Below are positions 34,901-42,329 of a stretch of DNA of 64,000 nt, piece after piece. Position 1 is the first letter of the stretch. Each line of letters opens with the position of its first letter. Source of the DNA: Caecitellus pseudoparvulus (taxonomy: Eukaryota; Bigyra: Bicosoecida). Location of the stretch: NCBI GenBank assembly GCA_965644315.1, contig CBFFRQ010000019.1:186001-250000 (forward strand). Reading direction: 5' to 3'. A program made the position numbers and the translations under genes. Under the pieces are notes generated by a model. It saw only the letters and a program-made list of their open reading frames with translations. It was not told where the DNA came from and ran no database searches.

Positions 34901-35189
34901 GGCCGCTGCAGTAGTTGCTGCCATCTATCGCCAGGGCCTGCCAGGGTTTCTCGTTTCCGTGACCGACGCGGAAGTGGACGTGGACGTGGACGAGGAGGAG
35001 CTGCGAGGTCCGCTTGAAGCATGGGGCGAGCACGTTCGGCCAGTGCTGGAGGGTCATGTTGAGGAAGCAATCCTTGCGCTGAAACGTTTGCAGCTGTATG
35101 CTTTGCATGCGCCGGATGTGGAGGAAACACTTGTGCAGCGACTGTTCGGGCATGGCTCTGGAGGGGGCGCTTCCTCTGACATGCCATAG
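25983..35189 (+). CDS. KNTC1/ROD-like kinetochore or tethering protein, 3068 aa
   Basis: A continuous 9.2-kb frame from the ATG at 25983; the frame is open further upstream but that part overlaps the ERV1 promoter, has no homology signal, and carries a 12-C run at 25881. ROD is the large subunit of the RZZ complex, which recruits dynein and Mad1 to kinetochores. An N-terminal beta-propeller is suggested by repeated blocks such as 'SAAAWSQDGSVLAVGDEEGK'. A helical solenoid follows. The C-terminal Rod-type region begins near residue 2620: 'RARVRALSALLQLL', 'GSDPLPLVRGLWRDHGAMRA' and 'DAALWHTLLSSMQRRGWHTP', in the family order. NBAS and Sec39 share the architecture, so a Dsl1/NRZ role is the main alternative. 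Animal ROD has about 2200 residues; the excess may include unrecognised in-frame introns. Confidence 0.7.
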   Translation: MEFIDPDTDSWEAYMADVPDACHGLELEPIATASCGELGASISAAAIAVQTAEGEAERVCVLSDKLVYILSSTIDEGMSAQSLRSVQQGTCIDRCRCAEDAVTATSLAVDLGGVPSAAAWSQDGSVLAVGDEEGKVHFLSAEGALLFSQVVFKADGLGGGFATLGFLTPPSILQAQPELVLLSKAGSLLRLGNLPLASLSAAAAAGDAALLRTHRRSITQARGQVGQQPGVARAALIWAPACTAVVLPGEGALLDIWGVRDGADSADLLCSAGGPAGAGSLGGLAVDGGGRFLFAGLQCGDILLLDMGDFVRSSAVDRQPPSQTLSAPALPGATDAPYKLAALAALPRGGSEDEEGSDAAALALGAPGGPPSHLVVLVALLSQHGDQPDTLASLRVLLEAGEDGTITASLTLDAFCRLPPSSTAQPALLAPPTALARYLLVLQSKATLQLWGAVEESPHAALQRLLAEGDTEAAQAWAQQHRLEPGEFAAVEAQVVADALSAACHGGAVDPEDEAEQVRRLAQHLDAVETDLALVVQLCTTVCVTQQVHTEKLLQYAAARCKLARDASATGAGSEQGDSVQDLLQAVQEQQYLLETYKRMVSSDAAAACFAQRQGTAAPPSDEEGDGEGALWQADAWHAFRDTPLVDTVARLLAVGAIPALQLLCVRHGGAQVGKALASAASGLPHLTPPTAIVALLKTYAVPVADEAGAVALSRLAIARAVAWEAHTGDPQAALQWLAVGSGEGAVVGAHAPQQAILAACSRTQGWQAAGEAWKDLGLQEVLCQPPDSGLMCVQAPPGLPRLRALLQAQASLLSTFNLRVSLKELAQCTPGDVVVMLLDVEEDADSLPTHVSAVVASFTTQHGVDLAACLTNYILDLTGALQEVEDPGALEHRIVQCVRSIADPDARVDAALQYLKGLSPPFSHHADAVIRECIATPCAHDEAVTLQLRLMHLHSLFGRYPISRANLSSTMHARLVLGYVTSRTDKPGSVFDAMCLCAGYPTLSSQEATCGHILALAIAPPHEGEVAFLARQSLHDIVCSLPPQTMAAHLHDVISGAASTPEPGAPLLRRQLAARADRAVAALFAPLRAAAALHAWRHGRWEDHVASTPEEDHPAHLVPYHFAGAMRRAIEGHLAPPAPQGVWRVDVEALEAATPAARQEASLVCSAMFDTGLGSVLQAFSLQRVAHCAAVALQGLAAARTKHLAALQAALGLSSSVPPPPSAILALLSALEALMKASVAASSPPTMSLFNDAYLWQWDAVTGSDAWAAAQLDEQALTEQVTAAGGGEEVTLSAALHSLWSVLSCDTLLTALSAAMTLRGLLPHLDAAAWSVHGQEEEQKGHLLGVPVIPTSQICLTPPSLQLDCTVAVSTWAQQHRQAFRRLQLVLGVGLLGVPGSEASVLRRLARDVEAIGKELASPDAPLRLLSQAAEGLGHHPLLVQLQAADAALRSGDSKAAIWWLRHLPTATPRNALRAAALQVADQLAQSLATMMKGSEAAAKDLAEALNDVGDLQLRLAPWGSHDSSSAAQSACHLPGSVLSHTDQGEYASTHVAVAAPRRPLTLAADLFGGSASPAAGLPAASPPLSVPGSDEAAALASRAVLGAAWQASGSSVISTLPAVQAAGAASRALLAGTPSVPEVQALVALLHKNRCSTPELHVQAAGARVPPVREAMQRLLHHTLHSGHVDARLAILALFGGSAPLAIEELRSAATGRGGAFARLATLGCLGVDLAAALGDASLAEESRQLLTSAHWWQLFAGSGVQVHPDRMQVRVGSGDGDGYAASLLPVVLHLAKFEVEQVQGYCSAYGVPVSTAACIGVQMLLAHPPTLDACTTSASGEPPVIASWHHRVQKLANIAEASHLAEALQAIFPKINAVDYGRLQLALTLLCRADDTNTEAASTLEVLSVISRYGAVALQPHPAVQAVHSSGAASGPFYGAEELSFAPPSATVSGRYKVWVQQNAPSRLPLHELLEEPWSVLMPQLTPARVSSLLSLALTLGLPGDELYLHLARRMTLALVKQTTTRARRAQIHSAATLALSHVQHIATTLAARSGMDPCGPCSTAVIFHHVPAELLPAGAVSEPASAPSAPLGDWDSTGLPSTLTLPQLMQQVAAISNAEVALEVLEWALQQIPSDRVQLLSLHPELHEALWGDPTAPAADRQALTVRVAMPCSGEGGPLQVQLTLPLDAACAAEAEVAALFGHTATTLGVLHATPGTTLTTARMPAGAVPDAHAALDSATQRTLSLAPFLPHGCLAQNGAGTPIVGCCLPLQAPAMPAQYAVLGAGGQPVPGAPVVDSAFLDTAALPPPHALRQGHEVYLQCLLESPDVTEDGLEAVRAYNKLLGEGGSADSAKLPPPLRPFWNHASVVGAQGSTCSVLLDEESSRLGLLPLRLCTARAACGIAMRHKNDLVEIAGSEAALMADGGVIGDAYAALMESVGRILEEASMDASRMGLAALGPAAYAMFVPLLETPGDLVKGLLAALAAPAACVALRGGGLGNGVAAMPCPASAAAATAFHTPLGSGWELFEFLFCLASKYSDLGMYSAKGNLVQRWLLRPLQLAPLPPLPPALQSLEPSEVAEELNILRVLYVLDAPAHVPMLPSAGGKPDLLGDRKAGGTVLIKVAYMKDTSRVSLRARVRALSALLQLLPPLHINALYSKGLPALGQYWQECSKLAALRDAQVPVDLLTLQGSDPLPLVRGLWRDHGAMRAAPLALHKVLADILLDARVEDAALWHTLLSSMQRRGWHTPVRQLLLRLAESGMHRSLVGVDMQGVWDTAIAWPTTWLRSRHEEGPPVALPGGPAQTPSDLVHHAAAVHLTSSQVWEAEGLLEALRSTVHLLFVSPSPPADLSALVQEVASLGSVTASIALNMAMTPLSHSTKAGLLQDVVRVAGFLPALLAALGTGAGDDLPGAAASPLPALVRELSASKTLLKESLGSRQWLAIAAALAKFCDDPTQQSVVQVLLEYGAPAQAAAVVAAIYRQGLPGFLVSVTDAEVDVDVDEEELRGPLEAWGEHVRPVLEGHVEEAILALKRLQLYALHAPDVEETLVQRLFGHGSGGGASSDMP

Positions 35190-35414
35190 ACGTTGAAAGC
35201 CACAAGTGCACTGCCTCAGGGGCAGCCAAATCCGCAAGCCAGGTGAACACCTGGTCCACGCTTTCACCCAGCTTCCAAGAAAAGATCCCCAGCAGCGAAT
35301 GCACAAGGTTTGTGACCGCCTTCAATTTCAGGGACCGCGGGGGGCTGCAGAGCGTGTCCTCGGACCGTTGCGACGTTGCCTGCGAGCTGGAGCAGCTGAA
35401 GCCAACGCGAAGGC

Positions 35415-38400
35415 ATGCCGCACAGCGCCTCTGGCTCGCCTGCCGAAGAAGCGGGAGCGAAGGCTGCCGTCGTAGCATGCTTAGAAGGCGACGCCGTTGC
35501 CCTCTCTGCACTGCCGCGTGAATCCCTGCCGACGGGGAAGCTGGGAGGGCGCTTTGCGAAGGTACGGCGTGGCACGCGGCCTGGCATGGGCCTATCTTCC
35601 GCTACATGACGGCTCTCCCCACCTGGCCGCCCCTCATCATGCACAGTACACTTCTCTGATTCACATCGTTGCATCGAAAGGCCATGGCGGCCTGGTGCCG
35701 TATTTGCACTCCTCAGGATGCAAGCTTGATGTCTTGAATTCCGTAGGTTTCTCGCACGCCGCATGCGACGCCTGGCGACGGCTTCACGTGCATGGCCTTT
35801 GCCGCGCTCACAGGCCTCCCGGTCTGCCCTGCACACTGCGTGCCTATCAGGAATAGAGGACTGCGCTCTCGCGCTGCTCAAAGCTGGCGCAGACGTGTAC
35901 GCTTCGGACAAGGTGGGTCAACATGTCGTGGTCCGCAGCCACTCCTGGCGAGCGTTGAGCTGCATGGCACTTACTTGGCGCTTGTGCACAGGGCGGAGCG
36001 ACAGCTCTGCACTTTGCGGCACGACGTGGAATGACCAACGTCATCGGCAAGCTGCTCCTGGCTGGTGCTCGAGTGAACGCACAGGACAAGCGAGGCATGA
36101 CCCCCATGCACGAGGCGAGCCGCAGCAAACGCACGGAGGCCATGCAGGCGCTGCTGAGGAGCGGGGCGAACACAGTGGTGGCAAACAAGGATGGTGACAC
36201 ACCGCTCCACTTGGCTGTTCGAAGTGCTGATGCGGTTCGGGTGCTGTTGTTGGCCGGGGCTAGCGTAGAGGTCAGGAACCACGAAGGCGCTTGTGCGCTT
36301 CTGTCAGCCTGCGTGCATGGAGACGTGGAAGTATTGAAGTTGTTGCTGCAGGCTGGTCAAGGGGCCAACGTGAATACGGCAAACGGAAAGGGCATGACGC
36401 CAGTTCACGTTGCCGCTCACTATGGTCACGAAGAGTCCTTGAGACTGCTGGTCGAGGAGCATGGCGCGGATGTGCACGCCAAGCGTGCTGGGAATGGGCA
36501 TTGCACCCTGCACACTGCCGCTGCAGCAGGGAACGCAGGGTGTATACAGGCCCTTCTGGACGCGGGGGCGGATGCAAACGAGACAGACTCTGCAGGGCAA
36601 AGCCCCCTGCACTTGGCAGCAAAGAAGCAGCACGCTGAAGTCGTGCGAGTGCTGCTGAGGCATGGAGCGGCACTTGATGAGCCAGACAACAGCGGCAGCA
36701 CTCCTGCAGACATGATCATGCAGCGGAAGGGCGCATTTGACTCGGACATCATGGAGGCAGTCGTGACGGCACTGCGGGGGCGCAGGGGCACACCGAGGCA
36801 TCGGCGCGGCGGAGCGGCAGGTTCGCCGACAGCGTCAGGGGCCATCGAGCTGGACCCTCTTCGCAAAGACATTGATGCTGTCGCAATCTGCGTCCCAGTG
36901 GGGGCCGAGGCGTACGTTGCCAGTGGATTAGTGATTCTGGATGGTCTGCTGTCCTTCGCAGACTTCATCTCAGACATCATCGTCTCGATCCAGTTCTTCT
37001 ATGGCGCGGACATATGGTGGGGTATCTTGTCCACATTCATCTTGGTTATTTCCTGGAGCTCCACGATGACCACAGTAGTGCTGTCGAATTCGGCTGTGTA
37101 CACTCGCGCAGAGCAAGCGCTGCGACTGGCCTTGGCTTCCACCGGCTTGTTCCCACTGGGCCTTTCCCTGGGACTCAAGGTTGTGGGCAAGTCTGAGTTT
37201 GTCTTCTTTGAGCAACTGCGCATGCTGGAGGTTTTCGTGGAGAGCATCCCCGAACTGCTGCTGCAGATGTACGTGCTGGTAATCACGGTGTCCCGGGCGG
37301 GGGGCAGCACCGCCACCGTCTCCAGCGCACAAGTCGCGTCCTTGACCCTTTCCTTGCTCTCCGTTGCGAATGCTGTCTTCGACTCCCGGCGGCGCGACAT
37401 CATTTCGGTGTCAGTGCCCGGGCTGGTGGAGGATCTCGTGGCGAGGAGGCCGTGGGGCATTTTCGTGCGGTGGTCTGTGCTGCTGCTGACTGTCATGGAG
37501 GTAGCAGCTGCCATCATCATCTACTCCATGTTTGCGTCGGTTTTCGGCATCTACATTTTCCTCATGCTGGGCTGGTGCGTGTCCATGGTTTGGCTGTACA
37601 CCGCATACAGATACCACACCCTGACTGGGGCGCGGGCGGGGAAGACTGTCAACGACGGCGTGGACTCTCGCCTTATCTTCTTGTACTACGCTGGCTTGTC
37701 GGTGGTGTCTGGGGCTGGCTTCGTGCATGGGTGGGGTGCCGCTCGCGATGACCACCTGCGCCACAAGGCCTTGGCATTGAAGCTGTTTGGCACAGGCGAG
37801 CACGACCGCTTGCTGCTGACGGCGGCCTGGAAGAGCCTCTGGTTCTTGTTGTCAACTCTCATTGCCTCCCTTCTCGTGACTCGTTGCTCAGATCAAGCCC
37901 TGAACGTGTGCACTTCTGGAAACTGGGATACCCTCGCGTGGGCATGCTTCGGTTGCTGCGTGGCGGTGCACGTCGTCTACACTGGGCTGCTCCTGATCCA
38001 GCGACACCTGCTGACACTGGATCACCCGGCGGCGCCGACCCACACTGAGCATGTGCGCAAGGTGAAGGCATCTGCCGCGACACGGGCCATCATCAATTCC
38101 CGCGAGGAGCGGCGACGGGGCACCCCTGGCAGCAGCAGTGGGTCACGGTCTGACATGACAGCAGCTGTGGGGGTCATGGACGCTCCTGGGGCAAAGTGGG
38201 CAGTGCCATCTGCACCGCTCAAGGCGGCACCTCTCGACAGCGCGCATGCTGCATCCTCCAAGTCTGGGCCGGGCACCAGCTCTGAGCCTCGCGGCCCGGT
38301 GGAGCCCAGTAGCGGCGGGTGGCAAGCTCACGACGACATGCAAGATGGGACTTCAACCATCGTGTCAGACGTGGAGTCTGTGTCATCCAAGCAGCAAGCG

Positions 38401-38793
38401 GAGGAAGGTCACGCTGGCCTGGGGCACTCGCACGCCGCAGCGCTTCGTGTGGAGACTGCCGCAGAGTCCAAGGGCATGGGAGGCGCAAAGGCCTCCTTTC
38501 GCGACGCCTTCATGACAGCAGATGACTGGGCTGCGACCCCACTGGACCAGCACCAAGCCTGGGCAGACGTCGAGAAGCAGGCTAAGGGTGCCACTGCCAC
38601 TCCCAGCGGAGTGAAGCCAAGCTGGGGCAGCACTGCCAAGGCACCCAGCAAGCGCCAGCGTGCGAGCATCGCGACAACAGCGTCACTAGGAAGCACCAAG
38701 TCGAGCACTGTCGGTGGTGGCTTCACTCTGCGCTCCGCCCAACGCGGCGCTGCGAAGCCGACCCGTGGACGTGGTCGAGGGTTTGGCAGGTAG
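35415..38793 (+). CDS. Ankyrin-repeat protein fused to an XK-related multi-pass membrane domain
   Basis: Four exons, all phase 0: 35415..35561, 35647..35742, 35814..35912 and 35992..38793 (introns 85, 71 and 79 nt; donors GTACGG, GTAGGT, GTGGGT); 1047 aa. Residues 50-360 form about nine ankyrin repeats, several split by introns ('GATALHFAARRGMTNVIGKL', 'GMTPVHVAAHYGHEESLRLL', 'GQSPLHLAAKKQHAEVVRVL'). Residues about 405-790 hold eight or so membrane segments with XK-related features: 'LLSFADFISDIIVSIQFF', 'WWGILSTFILVISW' and, above all, 'VFVESIPELLLQMYVLVI'. Animal XK-related proteins include caspase-activated phospholipid scramblases. The tail is disordered and ends in an Arg/Gly-rich stretch. 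Ankyrin repeats joined to this domain suggest a regulated or tethered scramblase or transporter; function is inferred. Confidence 0.75.
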
Positions 38794-38992
38794 TGGAGGG
38801 GCCGGCCGGGCAAGCGCAGCCTTACCCCACATGGAGAGGCTGAACCACATTTCTTTGTTAGTGTTGAAAATGTAAACGTGCATGCATGGCTGGGCACCCC
38901 ATGCCAGTGTGCCAGCTCTGGTCCAAGCTGCGCTTGCGTCGAGCCAGTGAGTAAACCAGTGGTGTGATTTGCCTCGGAAACAGTGCAGCACA

Positions 38993-40651
38993 ATGGTCAG
39001 CCACGAGGAGATCGCAACGACGAACTTTGCTAGGAAGCCGTTCCGCACATTGTCACTCTTTGCCTATGTCTGTGTCCTCGGCGTGCAGTGGTGGGTGCTC
39101 GCGAGCGTGAATGGGTCGCGGAAATTGCATGCACCCTCCTGGCGGATCGCAGGGCGGCATCCCAGGCAGTGCAGCATGCGAGAATCGTCTTATCGGCAGC
39201 AGTTGTGCTGTCCGTTGGGGCGCTGACAGTGCTGTATACACCACCGGGCTGGGTGGAGGCACGCAACTCAGCCGTGGAGGTGAGTGGCGCTGCGTCCGAG
39301 GTGCAGCATCGTGAATGGCTTCAATGGACCAGGCCGTCTCTCTTCCCAGAATGCCGAGTTTGCGGCGTACTGGATTCTGCTAGGGGTTCTGTCCTCTGTT
39401 GGGCTCGGGTCTGGCCTGCACACATTCCTGCTGTACCTGGGTCCGCACATTATCCGTGTGACGAATCACGCAGTGCAGTGCGGCAACACAAGCTTCACCG
39501 CACAGCAGTCTGTGTATTGGGCACCCACTCCGGAGTATGACGAGAGTGCATGGGACTGTGTCAAGTCCTTTGATTCAGAGGGGCAGGTTCTGCCCGTGCC
39601 AGTGACGAGCATCCTCGCCAAGGTGGCGCCAGCTGCCTTCCTGTGGGGCCTGGGCACGGCACTGGGGGAGTTGCCGCCATACTTCGCGGCCCGAGCTGCC
39701 GTGCGCAGCGGCAAGCGCCTGGCGGAGCTGCGAGAAGTGCAGGACAGCGAGGAGGCCGTGGAGAGCAAGGCCTCCGTTGGCGTCATGGAGTGGGCCAAGG
39801 TGCTGGTGTACGAGGGCATCCAGAAGTACGGCTTCGCGGCGGTGATGCTGGCGGCGTCCATCCCCAATCCGCTCTTCGACCTGGCTGGCATGACCTGCGG
39901 GCACTTTGGCGTGCCCTTCTGGACCTTCTTCGGCGCCACGCTGGTGGGCAAGGCATGTGTGAAGGTCATGATCCAAGTCGTCTTCTACGCCACTGTGTTC
40001 AACCCTGCATCGCTGGAGGCACTGCGCACTGGAGTGGTGGGGGCCATCCAGGCCCTGGAGGACAGTGTCTTTGGCTACCAGTACAAGTCATGCTGGGCTG
40101 GCCTCCCTAGCAAGTACCTGCACGGCGAGGCGGCCACGGCCGCCGCTCAGACCGGCCATGCTGTGTGGGTGGAGGATGCACCAGGTGGGGGGGCAGCATT
40201 GCCCCAAGCTGCATTGCAGCAGTGCATGTCGTGTTGCCACACCACGTTCACTGGTGCGAAGATCGCTGAGGAGCGGTGCGCAGAAGGCTGCAGCACCTTT
40301 GTCCACGGCCCGGGGGTGTTGCCCATGGTGTGGCAGGGCCTCGTTGCCCTGGCCATCGGCTGGTTCTTGCTGACGTTTGTGGAGAGCACAGTGCAGGACT
40401 TCCTGACTCAGCGCTCCCTAGCAGCTGCCGAGCAAGAGGAGGCTGGAGGTGCGAGCCGCGCTGCCAAGCGTGGCACACACCACGCCCCAGCAGACCCGAC
40501 GTTCAGGCCAAGCAAGGAAGCCCTGCGCGCTGCAGATGACGGGGAAGGGGGACATGTGGCGGCCCCCGTGGGGCGCACCATCGCCACGCGGACTCGGTCT
40601 GCTCAGCGCCCTCGCTCTCGCACGCGCCTTCCCAGGCTGCGCGACGCGTAG
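38993..40651 (+). CDS. VMP1: VMP1 (vacuole membrane protein 1), ER VTT-domain protein
   Basis: Three exons: 38993..39090, 39153..39279 and 39350..40651 (introns 62 and 70 nt; donors GTGGGT and GTGAGT); 508 aa. VMP1 is an ER scramblase needed for autophagosome formation and ER-organelle contacts. The N-terminus 'FARKPFRTLSLFAY' and helix 'RIVLSAAVVLSVGALTVLY' lead into 'WILLGVLSSVGLGSGLHTFL', 'YLGPHI' and, near residue 240, 'IPNPLFDLAGMTCGHFGVPF', then 'FFGATLVGKACVKVMIQ'. These are nearly invariant in the family. A last membrane helix near 400 precedes a basic disordered tail. The first intron is inferred from frame change and family order and could be shifted slightly. It is followed by the derlin gene on the same strand after 236 bp. 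Confidence 0.92.
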
Positions 40652-40887
40652 CACTCGGGCAGCCAATTCACCACACCCAGTGACAATGCGCTGAGTTGGA
40701 AGAGTTACAGGTGGAGGCACGCTGGTTGAGCTCGCCCCCCCCCGCCTCTCTCCCTTTTTGCGGACACTCCGCTACAGGCATAGACACACGTGGAGCCAGG
40801 GCAAGCCAACACGCCACCCCTGCACTGCGGCTGGAGCCGACGCCGGGCCTGCGTGAGGCTCGCGTGCAACAAAGGAAGGCGTAAAGA

Positions 40888-41946
40888 ATGGATCAGGTGA
40901 ATTTGCTGGACTGGTACCACAGCATTCCGCCTGTGACCAGGGTTCTATTCACAGCGTCGATGGCCATCACTGCTGCTTGCGCTCTGGACATGCTGTCTCC
41001 GTTTTCCCTGTACTACAACTACTCCCTCATCTGGGAGCGAGGAGAGGTGAGAAAGCACACAGTTCATGGGATTTACCAAACCCTGGTGCCTTTCGGAGTT
41101 CGCTCGACCCGGCAAGCGCTCGCGCCCTGCGTTGTCTTTCGTTTGCGTAACGCCGCCGAAACGCGGCCAACTCCCCGCCCGCGCAGGTGTGGCGCCTCGT
41201 CACAAACTTCCTCTTCTATGGCCGCTTCGGCATCGACTACATTTTCCACATGTACTTCTGTGAGCTTCTCTGCCCGCGTCGTCTTCTGGCTGCGGGGCGT
41301 GCATGCACTCTCTCCCGCTCACGTCACGCAGTGTGAGCCCCCTTCTGCTAGACCTATACCGCGGTGCAAGGCGTGCCACATGGCCCCACCCTTCACCCCT
41401 TCCCAATTACAGTGTACGCTTCGCAAGTGCCCTGGAACATAGCTCCTTCAGGCGCCAAGTGGCTGACCACCTTTGGTTCTTGACACTGGGCGGGGCATTT
41501 TTTATGGTGCGTTGCCCCCTTGCTGCTCGACAAGTCTCGCCGCTTGCGGCGTATTCAACGACCCTGGGGCGCGTTCCTCGCAGAGTATAGCGCCGTGGGT
41601 GCCCATGCACTTCTTCGGATCTGCACTGACGTTCATGATGGTGTATGTGTGGGCCAGGCGCAATCCCCACGAGCGAATGGCCATGCTGGGTGTGGTTCAC
41701 TTTGACGCGCCTTGGCTGCCGTGGGTGTACTTCAGCCTCTCCCTCTTGCTTGGTCAGACAGTACTGGTGGACCTCATGGGCATAGCCGCTGGCCACACGT
41801 ACTTCTTCTTCCAGGATGTCCTGCCTGCGGTGTGTGCTTCGCGGGGCTGGGCGCCGGTTCAGCCGCTCTCTGCCCCCTCAGCTCTCAAGTTCTTGCTGGG
41901 GCAGCAGGACCACCCTGCAGAGTTTCAAGTGATTCAAGGCGGGTGA
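40888..41946 (+). CDS. DER1: Derlin (Der1-like rhomboid pseudoprotease)
   Basis: At least four exons. Clear ones are 40888..41046, 41187..41259 (or a little longer), a middle exon reaching 41506, and 41584..41946; donors GTGAGA, GTGAGC and GTGCGT. Derlins form the ER retrotranslocation channel of ERAD with Hrd1. Landmarks are 'LLDWYHSIPPVTRVLFTASM', 'VWRLVTNFLFYGRFGIDYIF', 'SVRFASALEHSSFRRQVADH', 'FFGSALTFMMVYVWARRNP' and 'MGIAAGHTYFFFQDVLP'. These correspond to the WR motif and the GxxxG-type helix of the family. The acceptor of the third exon is unresolved: the frame is open from an acceptor at about 41351, but a tighter join near 41418 would fit the family better and needs an unusual donor. 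No rhomboid catalytic Ser/His pair is present, as expected. Confidence 0.87.
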
Positions 41947-42329
41947 GCCTGCACGCTCCCCCCCTCCCACAGCCCAGGTTCGCGCCGTGTACGGCTGGCA
42001 CCAGCCAGCCACGAAGGCGGGCTGGTCTGCCCACCGCCCCCTGCACCGACAGGTTCCGCTGCCATTCAGACACTCGGAATACATCTCCATGCTCACCGCC
42101 CCACAAGAATCAATGCTTCTGACTGGTCCCCCGCCTACCACCTGCGAGTGCTTCTGTTTGCTTGACAGCAGCAGGGGGCGCGGTGTGGACAGGACTGCGA
42201 GCGTGGCGTGGCAACGCTTGCAGCGCGAAGTGCTTGGTCGGATCTCCCCCCCAAGCCACTGAATTGGCCTGCTACACACACAGTAACAACTATTCCTATT
42301 GTCAGCTTCTTGCAACCGCCGCTTGCATC
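41947..42329. other. Gap between derlin and the PX-nucleotidyltransferase gene
   Basis: The 383 bp hold no supported gene. The frame of the downstream gene is open from 42162, but the first ATG in good context is at 42330. Confidence 0.55.

Noticed and set aside
42162-42329. Upstream extension of the PX-nucleotidyltransferase frame
   Set aside because: The open frame has no ATG before 42330 and no conserved sequence.
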